Of a DNA stretch of 64,000 nt, positions 40,756 to 49,457 are shown in pieces. The position numbers and the translations under genes were made by a program. The DNA lies in contig NZ_AP014690.1 in NCBI RefSeq assembly GCF_001547995.1, forward strand, positions 1,670,001 to 1,734,000, read 5' to 3'. The stretch is from Asaia bogorensis NBRC 16594. Its GTDB lineage: Bacteria; Pseudomonadota; Alphaproteobacteria; Acetobacterales; Acetobacteraceae. The number at the start of each line of letters is the position of its first letter. The first letter of the stretch is position 1. The notes under the pieces are model-generated. The model searched no databases. It was not told the DNA's origin and was given only the letters and a program-made list of their open reading frames with translations.

Positions 40756-41112
40756 ATGCTCCCTCAATCAACGCGATTGTCGGTGGGCGATATTGTGCAG
40801 TTCGGCGCGGTTCGGTTTTTCTTGGTTGGGCTGGGCTCTAATTCCGCCGTTCTCTGTGAAATCGTTGGTTCTTCAGCGCCCCACCATAGGGCTGACATCT
40901 CCCTGTCGTGGCCTGAGACTTTGCGGATGGGGGTCGCTACGCGCAGTCATATCAGATGCGCGCCACGGCTTTTTCGGAATGCCGGGCGACTTATGAAAAT
41001 CGGCGCTGCCGATAAGCCCATTTTGACGCGTGTGCGGGCAGCCGTTCGGGTCGAGCTCGACGTGCAGAGACGCGAGGACGAGTGGCTTTTTGCTCGGCAT
41101 TTTTGTGGCTGA
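40756..41112 (+). CDS. Hypothetical protein before terminase
   Basis: 118 residues. The N-terminal 50 residues form a beta pattern (LSVGDIVQFGAVRFFLVGLG) and the C-terminal half a basic helical part. I do not recognise it. It is single-spaced between the regulator and terS and on the same strand. Confidence 0.5.
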   Translation: MLPQSTRLSVGDIVQFGAVRFFLVGLGSNSAVLCEIVGSSAPHHRADISLSWPETLRMGVATRSHIRCAPRLFRNAGRLMKIGAADKPILTRVRAAVRVELDVQRREDEWLFARHFCG

Positions 41113-41143
41113 ATTCCCCTAAACATAATTGCCTGGAGGTCGC

Positions 41144-41605
41144 ATGGCTGGGCGCAAACGTCCGGTAAAGAGCCGGGCTACTACAAAAACCACAAAGCCA
41201 AAGCGCGATGCGCGAGATGTCTTTCTCGACCATCTGCGCAAAACGTCGAATATCTCGGAGGCGGCGCGCGTTGCCGTTCTGGATCGAACAACCGTTTACA
41301 GATGGCGCTCGGAAGATCCTGGCTTCGCTACCGCCTGGGACGACGCAATTGACGAGGCGACAGACGCTTTAGAGGCGGAAGCCAGACGCCGCGCAGTCGA
41401 TGGGCACGAAGAATATGTGGTCTCAATGGGCCAGATCGTCCTCGACCCCAATACCGGCGAGCCCTTGAAGCAAAAGCGTTTCAGCGACTCTCTGACCGCC
41501 TTACTGCTGCGCGCGCACCGCCCCGAAAAATATCGAGAGCGGCATGACGTGAAGCAGTCGGGATCGGTCGCCATCACCATCACACCGGACGACAGCGCGC
41601 TTTGA
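41144..41605 (+). CDS. Terminase small subunit
   Basis: 153 residues. A basic start is followed by an HTH (NISEAARVAVLDRTTVYRWR, residues 36-55) and a helical oligomerisation part ending in the common SLTALLLRAHRPEKYRERH phrase, typical of small terminase subunits that mark viral DNA for packaging. GGAGG five bases before the ATG at 41144 fixes the start. The large subunit begins four bases after its stop. Confidence 0.85.
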   Translation: MAGRKRPVKSRATTKTTKPKRDARDVFLDHLRKTSNISEAARVAVLDRTTVYRWRSEDPGFATAWDDAIDEATDALEAEARRRAVDGHEEYVVSMGQIVLDPNTGEPLKQKRFSDSLTALLLRAHRPEKYRERHDVKQSGSVAITITPDDSAL

Positions 41606-41608
41606 GGC

Positions 41609-42916
41609 ATGGTCGCAACGCTCAATCCTGCGCAGGCTGAGGCCAACCGGCTCCTAGGCTCGCCTGCCACGCATATCCTGCTGCGTGGCGGGTCGCGCTC
41701 GGGCAAGACGTTCCTGCTGGTCCGGGCAATCGTCATCCGAGCAGTCATGGCCCCTGGCTCACGGCACGGGATCTTCAGGCACAGATTCAACGCCCTCAAA
41801 CACACGATCATTGGCGATACCTTTCCGAAGGTCATGCGCCTCTGCTTTCCCGATCTGCCTTACACGCTGAACAGAACTGATTGGTTCGTGAGCCTGCCAA
41901 ATGGCTCCGAGATTCTGTTCCACGGTCTCGACAGTTCGGACCGGACCGAGAAGATCCTCGGTCTGGAGTTCACCACGGTTTATCTGAACGAAGCGAGCCA
42001 GATCAGCTACGGCGCACGCAACATGCTGCTGACGCGCTTGGCACAGAAAACGAAGCTGGTCGCCAAGGAATATATCGACGCCAACCCGCCAACGACCTCG
42101 CACTGGCTCTACAGTCTGTTCGAGCGTCGGATAGAGCCGAAAGGCGGCGAGCCCCTGCCTGATCCGGCGTCTTACGCGACGATGCAGATTAACCCGGACG
42201 CGAACCGGGACAATCTCTCGCCTGAGTATCTCGCCCAGCTGGAGGCATTGCCGGAAAAGGAGCGTCAGCGCTTCCTGTTCGGGAATTATCAGACCGCGAT
42301 TGACGGCGCGCTCTGGACGCTGGATCGGATCAGGCGGGCCCCTGCGGTTGTGGAAGAGGAACGCGCCGTCTTCTTGGCAGACATGAAGCGCATCGTCGTG
42401 GCTGTGGATCCGTCTGGCTGTTCAGGTCAGGAAGATTACCGCTCGGACGAGATCGGCATTTCAGTTTGCGGCATCGACCGTGAAGGTTGCGGCCACGTGC
42501 TCGCAGATCTGACATGCCGCACCGGCCCGGCCGGATGGGCGAAGGTCGCGCTCGATGCCCTCGACCTCTGGAAGGCCGACCGGATCATCGCAGAACGTAA
42601 TTTCGGCGGGGCAATGGTTGAGCAGACAATACGATCGGTCAGGGCTACCGCGCCGATCAAGATGGTGACGGCCTCACGTGGCAAATACGCCCGGGCAGAG
42701 CCGATCGCCGCGCTCTATGAGCAAGGCAAGGTCACGCATCACGGGCGCTTTCCCGATCTCGAGGATCAGATGTGCCAGTTCTCGGCTTCCGGCTTCCAGG
42801 GCGCTCGCTCGCCTGACCGGGCCGACGCGCTGGTGTGGGCGCTGACAGAACTGATGCTTGAAAAGCAGAGCGCCCCGGCTGGATGGGCGCCTGCACCAGT
42901 TACTTTTGGACGATAA
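41609..42916 (+). CDS. terL: Terminase large subunit
   Basis: 435-residue DNA-packaging motor. ATPase domain: Walker A GGSRSGKT (residues 27-34) and Walker B-like TTVYLNEAS near 125. Nuclease domain: AVDPSGCSG near 265, the GCGHVLADLT strand and the ARSPDRADALVWALTEL metal-binding aspartates near the end. Both catalytic parts look complete, so the motor could work. It lies in normal order between terS and portal. Confidence 0.95.
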   Translation: MVATLNPAQAEANRLLGSPATHILLRGGSRSGKTFLLVRAIVIRAVMAPGSRHGIFRHRFNALKHTIIGDTFPKVMRLCFPDLPYTLNRTDWFVSLPNGSEILFHGLDSSDRTEKILGLEFTTVYLNEASQISYGARNMLLTRLAQKTKLVAKEYIDANPPTTSHWLYSLFERRIEPKGGEPLPDPASYATMQINPDANRDNLSPEYLAQLEALPEKERQRFLFGNYQTAIDGALWTLDRIRRAPAVVEEERAVFLADMKRIVVAVDPSGCSGQEDYRSDEIGISVCGIDREGCGHVLADLTCRTGPAGWAKVALDALDLWKADRIIAERNFGGAMVEQTIRSVRATAPIKMVTASRGKYARAEPIAALYEQGKVTHHGRFPDLEDQMCQFSASGFQGARSPDRADALVWALTELMLEKQSAPAGWAPAPVTFGR

Positions 42917-42925
42917 GGCTCTCGC

Positions 42926-44416
42926 ATGGACTGGCGGCATCTCACCGAGCGATACGTCGCGCCTCAAGGTCTGGCCGCGCGGAGTGCTCGTCTGCTCAAT
43001 CTCCGCCGTGTGCTCGACGGAACGATGTACGACGTTCTGCCGCACGATTTCTCGGAAGAGTATTCCGGAGCCGGTGAGTATATTCCCCTCTCCCGCCGCC
43101 GCCCGTCCGTCCGCACCAATCTGTGCCGAACGGTGGTTGATGACAGCGTGTCGCTCTTGTTTGGTGACACGCATTGGCCGAGCTTTCGGGCAACGGACCA
43201 GAACACGAGCGATGCGCTTAATGCCTTTGCCCGGTGCGCAGGGCTTCGGACCCTAATGGTCGAGGCAGCGACGCGGGGTTCGGTCGGTTCTGTCGCGATC
43301 CTGGTCGAGGCAATCGACAGCCAGCTTGCGCCCACATTGCTCGACACGGCCTATCTCACGCCACGTTGGGACGCGCTTGGTCGCCTTCTTTCGGTGCAAG
43401 AGCGGTTCATTGTCAAAGGTGCTGATTTGGTCGCATCGGGCTACTCGATCCCTGACGATATGGCCGGGGCGCTGTATTGGTGGCAACGAACATGGACGGC
43501 GCAAGAATGCGAGGTCATGCAGCCGCAACCCGTCAGTTCGGACAAATCAGCCAACATTGACGCAGAGCGGTCGAGCAAGCACGGCCTTGGCTTTGTGCCC
43601 ATCGTCTGGATCCGGAACCTTGGTGGTGCACCGGGCGAGGCTGACGGGGCTTGCACGTTCGAGAAGGCGATCGATACCGTCATCGAAGCTGACTATCTCC
43701 TGTCGCAGGGTGGTCGCGGCTTGCGCTACGCCTCAGACCCAACGCTGGTGCTCAAGGCTGGTCGGGAAGAGTCCGGCGCCCCAGCCCGGCAAGGTGGTGC
43801 GGCCTCAGCTCTAACCCTGCCCCCTGACGGCGATGCCAAGCTGCTCGAGATCAACGGTGCGGCGGCTGATGCGGTCCTGACCCACTACCGGGAGTTGCGG
43901 GCCTTGGTGCTCGAGCAACTGCACGGCAACCGCGCCCATTCAGACAAGATTTCCGCAGCGCAGTCCGGCCGGGCCATGGAGATGATGTGCCTGCCGCTCA
44001 TCTGGCTCACGGATCGGCTCAGGCAGTCCTATGGCGAGAGCGGATTGCTATGCCTGCTCCGCATGGTCTGTCAGTTCTCCGCTGCTCTGGCTGACGGCGT
44101 GCTGATCGACGGCGAGCGGCACAAGGATCTCGACCCGACTGGCCTCTGTCTGCACTGGCCGCCGTGGTTCGACCCGACCGAGCCCGAATTGCTGGCGCTG
44201 GCCCAAGGGCTCGTGACGGCAGTGGATGGCGGCCTGATCGCGAACCAGACCGCATGCATGATCTACGCCGCCCGGATTGGTGTCGCTGACGCCTCCGAGG
44301 AATGGACGGCGATCAAAGCCGAGATTGCGAATGGTGAGCGCGTGGCCAAGCCCGCCGACGCGGTTCGCAAGGATGCCCTCGTTGGCAAGACGCTCTCGCA
44401 TCAGGTCGAGGCGTAA
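42926..44416 (+). CDS. Portal protein
   Basis: 496 residues, resembling Gp6/SPP1-type portals that form the 12-mer at the capsid vertex. RRRPSVRTNLCRTVVDDSVSL near residue 60 and the helical crown-like C-terminus (LIANQTACMIYAARIG) fit the family. Position nine bases after terL and before the scaffold confirms the role. Confidence 0.85.
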   Translation: MDWRHLTERYVAPQGLAARSARLLNLRRVLDGTMYDVLPHDFSEEYSGAGEYIPLSRRRPSVRTNLCRTVVDDSVSLLFGDTHWPSFRATDQNTSDALNAFARCAGLRTLMVEAATRGSVGSVAILVEAIDSQLAPTLLDTAYLTPRWDALGRLLSVQERFIVKGADLVASGYSIPDDMAGALYWWQRTWTAQECEVMQPQPVSSDKSANIDAERSSKHGLGFVPIVWIRNLGGAPGEADGACTFEKAIDTVIEADYLLSQGGRGLRYASDPTLVLKAGREESGAPARQGGAASALTLPPDGDAKLLEINGAAADAVLTHYRELRALVLEQLHGNRAHSDKISAAQSGRAMEMMCLPLIWLTDRLRQSYGESGLLCLLRMVCQFSAALADGVLIDGERHKDLDPTGLCLHWPPWFDPTEPELLALAQGLVTAVDGGLIANQTACMIYAARIGVADASEEWTAIKAEIANGERVAKPADAVRKDALVGKTLSHQVEA

Positions 44417-44451
44417 TCGCGGCTGATGCCGCACCCCGAAAAGAGAGACTG

Positions 44452-45030
44452 ATGTCCGAACCAACCGAAATCGACCCGAACACCGTTCGGGAGCTCGAAC
44501 GCGCGCGCGCCGACCTCAAGACACTGCGTGCCGAACTCAAAGGCGTGCAGGAAGACGCCGATCGCGCCCGCAAGGAGCGTGACGGTTTCAAGGGCCAGAT
44601 GGAGAAGCAGCGGGCGGAGCATGACGCCAAGTTGGCCGAAGCCACCGCTGCAAATGACGCTCTCCGCGCCGAAAACGAAACGGCCATGACCGAACTGCGC
44701 TCGGCAGGCGACAAGGCCCTGATGCACGCGAAGGCCGAGGCAATCGCGACCCGACTGGGTGCTCATGACCCGTCTGATGTGGTGCGCCTGCTCGATCTCT
44801 CTGCCGTCAAGCGCGGCGAGGACGGCACGTTTGAAGGGCTGTCCGACGCCCTTGAAGCCGCCAAGGAGAGCAAGGCCTATCTGTTCGGCGAGCCGCCCAA
44901 GACCGGCGCCGAGCAAGGTACGACCCGCACCGCTCCTGCGCCCCAGCCGGGCAAGCCCGAGCCGGTCAACGCCCGCACAATGGCGACGCAGGATTACGAG
45001 GCGCAGAAGCGCCAGTTCCTCGCACGCTGA
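44452..45030 (+). CDS. Capsid scaffold protein
   Basis: 192 residues, mostly charged coiled coil (RELERARADLKTLRAELKGV and onward) with a Pro-rich segment and a basic C-terminus (YEAQKRQFLAR). That is the composition of phage scaffolds whose C-terminus binds the capsid protein. It precedes the major capsid gene, as expected. Confidence 0.8.
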   Translation: MSEPTEIDPNTVRELERARADLKTLRAELKGVQEDADRARKERDGFKGQMEKQRAEHDAKLAEATAANDALRAENETAMTELRSAGDKALMHAKAEAIATRLGAHDPSDVVRLLDLSAVKRGEDGTFEGLSDALEAAKESKAYLFGEPPKTGAEQGTTRTAPAPQPGKPEPVNARTMATQDYEAQKRQFLAR

Positions 45031-45058
45031 CAATCCCTTTCCCCGCCTGGCTGATGCT

Positions 45059-45086
45059 GGGCGTGACTGTGCCTGATGGCACGCCC
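45059..45086 (+). terminator. Hairpin before the major capsid gene
   Basis: GGGCGTG (45059-45065) pairs with CACGCCC (45080-45086), with an inner GTGCC/GGCAC stem. It lies in the 88-base gap before the capsid gene. It has no T-tract; an mRNA-processing or stability element for the highly expressed capsid message is as likely as termination. Confidence 0.4.
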
Positions 45087-45118
45087 AACCAATTCAACAG
45101 ACACAGGGACACGCCCCA

Positions 45119-46477
45119 ATGGGTATCGAAAACTTCCCCGCCAACCTGGCGGCGGCCATTCAGCAAGGCTTTCTCGCTCGTGAATTCCAGAACGGACTAC
45201 AGTCCAAACTCGGTTTCCGTGCGGTCGCAGATCGCGAGCTCTTCCCGGTTCAGATCGGTGAAACGCTGACCAAGACACGCAAGAGCCTCAAGACACCGGT
45301 AACCACGCCGCTGAACCCGGCCGCCAACACCAATTTCGACAACGGCCTTACGCAGAGCGGCTGGAGCGTCGAGCAATACACGCTGACGATCAACCAGTAT
45401 GGCGATACGACCGACCTGAACATGGTTACGTCTGGCGTCGGTATCGCCAATCAGTTCCTCGCGAACGCCCATACCAATGGCATCCAGGCGATGCAGTCGC
45501 TTGATCGTCTCGCTCGGAACACGCTGTTTGGCGGCGGGCAAAACGGTGTCGGCGGCTATCTCGGCGGTAACACGCGTGTGACCACCACGCTTGGGGCTGC
45601 TGGCAGCACAGTGAAGGTCGACGATATCCGCGGCTTCCAGAATGTCCTGCTGAATGGCCAGGTCGTGCCGGTCAGTGCGACCAATGGTATGACGGTCACG
45701 GTCGGATCTGGCGTCTATACCCTGGTCGGTGTTCTGCTTGATGCACCCTCTGTCTCGACTGCGCCGAACGGTATTTCGGGCTCCCTCGTGTTCTCAGCGA
45801 ATGTCGCTGTATCTGATGGCACCGCAGGTCAGGCGGTTCGCGCCGCAACTGCGCCGCTGGTGCTGCGCACGAACGGGCGCGCCACTTCCGCAGCATTCAA
45901 GTCTGGCGACACGCTCGGCATTCAGGATGTCAACGCAGCCGTTGCTACGCTGCGTTCGAACAATGTGCCGACCATCGATGGTCTGTATAACTGCTATCTG
46001 GACCCAATCCAAAGGCAGGCGCTGTTCCGTGATCCAGACTTCAAGGAGCTGTATCGCGGCGCCTACAACTCTGATTCCTACCGTGACGGTCAGATCATCG
46101 AACTGCTGGGTACTCGATTCATCGATACAACCGAAGCGCCGCAGCAGGCATCTCTTGGCGCAGGCCCGATCCACCGTGCATTGATTGTCGGAAAGGGCGC
46201 GCTGGTCGAGGGCGATTACCAGAACACGGGTCATTCCGACATTCCGGGCATGGAAGAGGGGCTGATCGAGATGATCGATAGCGTCGCAATGGTGACGCGC
46301 GAGCCTCTTGATCGACTGAAGCAGATCATCGCGCAGTCGTGGTACTGGATCGGCGGCTTCGCTTTGCCGACCGATACGACCGCAACGCCGGACATTATTC
46401 CGACTGCCACCAACAGCTACCTCAAGCGCGGTATCGTGATTGAGAGCCTCGGAACTGACCAGATCGTTTCAGACTGA
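45119..46477 (+). CDS. Major capsid protein
   Basis: 452 residues resembling the N4-gp56/HK97-fold capsid family. Segments such as VTTPLNPAANTNFDNGLTQS, EQYTLTINQYGDTTDLNM and the C-terminal PGMEEGLIEMIDSVAMVTRE are typical. A Gly/Thr/Val-rich insert at about 150-265 may be an extra domain facing outward. It is the product expected in highest amount. Confidence 0.85.
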   Translation: MGIENFPANLAAAIQQGFLAREFQNGLQSKLGFRAVADRELFPVQIGETLTKTRKSLKTPVTTPLNPAANTNFDNGLTQSGWSVEQYTLTINQYGDTTDLNMVTSGVGIANQFLANAHTNGIQAMQSLDRLARNTLFGGGQNGVGGYLGGNTRVTTTLGAAGSTVKVDDIRGFQNVLLNGQVVPVSATNGMTVTVGSGVYTLVGVLLDAPSVSTAPNGISGSLVFSANVAVSDGTAGQAVRAATAPLVLRTNGRATSAAFKSGDTLGIQDVNAAVATLRSNNVPTIDGLYNCYLDPIQRQALFRDPDFKELYRGAYNSDSYRDGQIIELLGTRFIDTTEAPQQASLGAGPIHRALIVGKGALVEGDYQNTGHSDIPGMEEGLIEMIDSVAMVTREPLDRLKQIIAQSWYWIGGFALPTDTTATPDIIPTATNSYLKRGIVIESLGTDQIVSD

Positions 46478-46704
46478 TGGCACGGCGTCCGCGCAATCTG
46501 TCACAGCATGAGGAGGCGTCGGAAACGGCGCTTCCTCAGCCTCAGGTCATTCGCCTGACCGCGCCGCACGGCTTTATCGAGAGCGTCCATAACAAGGGCG
46601 TCTTTCACTGGCCTGCTGGCGAGGTTGTCACCAATCCCGCCACGGTTGCGCTCCTGATCGAGCGTGGCGCGTCCTGGGAGATTGTGGAATGTCAGGATCA
46701 CTGA
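46477..46704 (+). CDS. Small head-region protein
   Basis: 75 residues. HGFIESVHNKGVFHWPAGEV is followed by ATVALLIERGASWEIV, a small beta/alpha protein common after capsid genes in Acetobacteraceae prophages. It might be a head-decoration or connector accessory. The ATG overlaps the capsid stop. Confidence 0.55.
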   Translation: MARRPRNLSQHEEASETALPQPQVIRLTAPHGFIESVHNKGVFHWPAGEVVTNPATVALLIERGASWEIVECQDH

Positions 46705-47111
46705 CCCCCATTTCAGCGCCGGCTTTTGCGACTGCTCCGCTCACGAGTGATGAACTGGTCATGTGCCGCCGCTTCATGGGCTATCCGGCTCTTGGCGGCA
46801 TCAGTTCGGGCGAGCAGTCGTGGCGCTTCTTCGCCGCCTACGGGTTCAACGAGTGGCGCTTCCAGAACATGTCACCCGCCGAACTGGCGCAGGTCCGTTC
46901 CTACCTGACGAACTGCACCAGCCTCGAACAGGCGATCTACGGTGCTTCCGATAATCTCGATACCGATCAGGCGGCGGTCTGGAGGCACAACCGGTCCGAG
47001 GTCGCCGACCGGGTGGCCCTTTACAACTATTGGCGTCAGCAGCTTTGCGCGTTCTTCGGTGCCCCTGTTGGCCCCGGCGTTTACGGGCAGGCGGGGCGCA
47101 TCATCGTTTGA
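46689..47111 (+). CDS. Head-completion/connector protein
   Basis: 140 residues. The helical pattern (ELVMCRRFMGYPALGG..., ELAQVRSYLTNCTSLEQAIY) resembles head-tail adaptor proteins. It overlaps the preceding gene by 16 bases and is followed nine bases later by another connector candidate. Assignment is by position. Confidence 0.55.
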   Translation: MSGSLTPISAPAFATAPLTSDELVMCRRFMGYPALGGISSGEQSWRFFAAYGFNEWRFQNMSPAELAQVRSYLTNCTSLEQAIYGASDNLDTDQAAVWRHNRSEVADRVALYNYWRQQLCAFFGAPVGPGVYGQAGRIIV

Positions 47112-47119
47112 GGTCGAGC

Positions 47120-47515
47120 ATGGACTACAAAGACGATCCCATCATCACGAACGCCAATGGCTTCGCCCTGCCCCGTATCGCCTGGGCACTGGTCGAGGAT
47201 GGCACGGTGCGCGCCGTTGCTCATACCTATGACGACCAGGCTGCGCCGTTCGGAGATGCACCCGTGGCCGTAGCAGGTCAGGTGCCGCTTATTGGGCGTT
47301 GCGCTCTCAAGGTGACGGGCGCTGGGGCCATGATCGGCCATCTTGTCGATCGCAACGGCAACGTGTCGGCGTCTGGCGGACGCGAGGCGGCCCTCGGCCC
47401 AGAGATGGCGGCCTATCACGACGCTTGGCCCGCACCGGTTGCTGCTACTGCATCCGAGGCAGAGCCGGAACAACTGCCGCCCGAACTACCGCCGCCTGAC
47501 AAGCCTGGAGAGTAA
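47120..47515 (+). CDS. Head-tail region protein
   Basis: 131 residues. The first 95 form a beta-rich domain (LPRIAWALVEDGTVRAVAHT), followed by a Pro/Glu-rich tail. The ATG at 47120 is preceded by GAGG. Unknown role in head-tail joining. Confidence 0.5.
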   Translation: MDYKDDPIITNANGFALPRIAWALVEDGTVRAVAHTYDDQAAPFGDAPVAVAGQVPLIGRCALKVTGAGAMIGHLVDRNGNVSASGGREAALGPEMAAYHDAWPAPVAATASEAEPEQLPPELPPPDKPGE

Positions 47516-47520
47516 GCGCC

Positions 47521-48222
47521 ATGCCACCCATCAACCAGGGCGTATGCCAGACCGCTATTCAGCGCCATGTAGCGCGCGGATATGGACAGGCCGCAAAGCG
47601 CCTTGGGTCAGTGGCACATCAATACCGGCCATCCTGTCTGACGATGCCCTGCGAGCCCGAACCTTATGCGCTCGTGATGGCAACATTCAACGATGACCCG
47701 GAATTTGCGTTCCGGCGTCCCGTCCAGTGGGGCAAGCCGGTCGCATATGGCCTTTTCGATACGACCGATGTCGCGCCGGGCGATGTGTTTGTGCTGCCCA
47801 ACGAGGGCACGTTCTTCATCACACGGTTCGAGCCCTTCCGGCCAGCGCAGGCCATTCTGAGCAATGCAACGGTCACTTTGTCTGGTGCGCCGGGCGCAGG
47901 GTCAGGGCCGTCTTCAGGGGGCATCTCCTGCCCGCTCGTTGGGTATCAGCCGGGATATGGCGGGGCGACGGAGGGGGATGTGAGGTTAGCCACCGGCTGG
48001 CCTGCCTGGATTGGTGAGCCCGGACGTGGCTATGTGCCTCAGACGGGAACGCCCGGCGCGCTTCCAGCTGCAGCGCTTCTCATGCGGCTACCGGTCATGC
48101 CCGGCTTTTCCCCGACCGCCTATATGACGGTCGCGACCCAGGCGGGGCAGGCCTACACAATCACCGGCGTTGCTTCCTCGCAATACGGGCATGAATGCCT
48201 GATGGTCACACAGCAGGTCTGA
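47521..48222 (+). CDS. Virion structural protein, connector region
   Basis: 233 residues. N-terminal MPPINQGVCQTAIQRHVARG is followed by beta-rich sequence with GDVFVLPNEGTFFITRFEPF, suggestive of a neck or tail-terminator-associated protein. No exact family is recognised. It lies between connector and tail genes in one operon. Confidence 0.55.
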   Translation: MPPINQGVCQTAIQRHVARGYGQAAKRLGSVAHQYRPSCLTMPCEPEPYALVMATFNDDPEFAFRRPVQWGKPVAYGLFDTTDVAPGDVFVLPNEGTFFITRFEPFRPAQAILSNATVTLSGAPGAGSGPSSGGISCPLVGYQPGYGGATEGDVRLATGWPAWIGEPGRGYVPQTGTPGALPAAALLMRLPVMPGFSPTAYMTVATQAGQAYTITGVASSQYGHECLMVTQQV

Positions 48223-48223
48223 C

Positions 48224-49114
48224 ATGTCCGATATTTCGAGCGTAGCAAACGGGCTGGCGCAGCTTTGTTCGAGCCTGCTCTACCCGAACGGCACGAACGC
48301 CGCCTCAGTCTCTGGACGCCGAACGATCATCCAGCGTGGGTGGCTGACCGAGTCCGTCATGTCCGGCATATGCGGCCCTCAGGGCGGGACAGACTATGTG
48401 CTCGTCATGCCGGTGCAGGGCGCATATCGCACCATTCCCGAGCCGCTGGGCTGGCCTTGGGAAACAGGCCCGATCACGGCCCCCACTGTATCGCTGAGCA
48501 TCGCAGGCAACACGGCAACGGTCTCGCTCGCCTCCGGATCGGTGCCGGGCGGCAATGTCGGGCTTCAGGTTCGCGCCGATGCGAACGCGCCATTCCCCGA
48601 CCGCCTGGCCGCTGTTCATGCTGTGCGGTCCTCAGACACGCCCGCAACGATTGCGGCCGCTCTGGCCGCTTTCTTCCCCGGCGCAACGGTGCAGGGGCCG
48701 ACCCTCACCATTACGAACGCAATCGGGCTGACCCCGGCCACGGGCGGAACCGGCACGGCAACGCGCATCACCCGGCGTCAGCAGCAGCTCTTTCTGGTCA
48801 CGCTTTGGTCGGGCGCGCCTGAAGGACGCGATGCGCTCGGCTCGGCCCTCGATGGGGCGTTGTCTGGCGTGACATGGTTTGCAGCCTCGGACGGCGCGCA
48901 ATGCCAACTCAAATTCGCCGGGTCTGCTGATATCGACACGATGCAGGCCCAAAGCCTCTATCGGCGCGATATGCGCTTCAATGTGATTTACGACACCACA
49001 CAGATCCAGGCCGCAGCGCAGATGCTCTTTAGCGCCGGTGTGGTGCATGTCCAGACGCCTGATGGCCCTGTGATCCAGACATTCGGGTCTGTCATCCCTG
49101 ACAGCCTGCAATGA
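48224..49114 (+). CDS. Virion structural protein before the tail sheath
   Basis: 296 residues. Helical start (SSVANGLAQLCSSLLYPNGT), central Thr/Ala-rich beta insert (residues 85-175), and an alpha/beta end (IYDTTQIQAAAQMLFSAG). Size and place fit a tail-terminator or neck protein of contractile phages; identity is inferred from order only. Confidence 0.55.
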   Translation: MSDISSVANGLAQLCSSLLYPNGTNAASVSGRRTIIQRGWLTESVMSGICGPQGGTDYVLVMPVQGAYRTIPEPLGWPWETGPITAPTVSLSIAGNTATVSLASGSVPGGNVGLQVRADANAPFPDRLAAVHAVRSSDTPATIAAALAAFFPGATVQGPTLTITNAIGLTPATGGTGTATRITRRQQQLFLVTLWSGAPEGRDALGSALDGALSGVTWFAASDGAQCQLKFAGSADIDTMQAQSLYRRDMRFNVIYDTTQIQAAAQMLFSAGVVHVQTPDGPVIQTFGSVIPDSLQ

Positions 49115-49178
49115 TGCCTCCTGAGGGACGGCACTGACGCCCCTCGCCTCTTTCAAACTCACCCTTCGAGGATAATTC

Positions 49179-49454
49179 ATGAGCGGCACAACCACGCTAT
49201 CGAGCGGGGGCAGCGGGGCTGCGTCTGCCGAGCCGGCGGCCAATCCGACCGTATCGGGCGCGACAACCACCAAGCCCGCGACTGTCAGCCCGGCGCCTGA
49301 CTACGCCTACATCCCCCGCGAGCCCCTGACCGTACTCGGCAAGAACTGCCCGGCTTTTGCGCCGATCACCGACGCTGCGACGATCGCCGAGATCGAGGCG
49401 ACCGGTCAGGTCAATCACTGCACGCGGGTCAGTGCCGCATCCCTTGGAGGCTGA
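49179..49454 (+). CDS. Small structural-region protein
   Basis: 91 residues, starting with a Ser/Gly/Thr/Ala-rich 40-residue region and ending in an ordered part (PREPLTVLGKNCPAFAPITD). It lies four bases before the sheath gene. Unknown. Confidence 0.5.
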   Translation: MSGTTTLSSGGSGAASAEPAANPTVSGATTTKPATVSPAPDYAYIPREPLTVLGKNCPAFAPITDAATIAEIEATGQVNHCTRVSAASLGG

Positions 49455-49457
49455 TTC

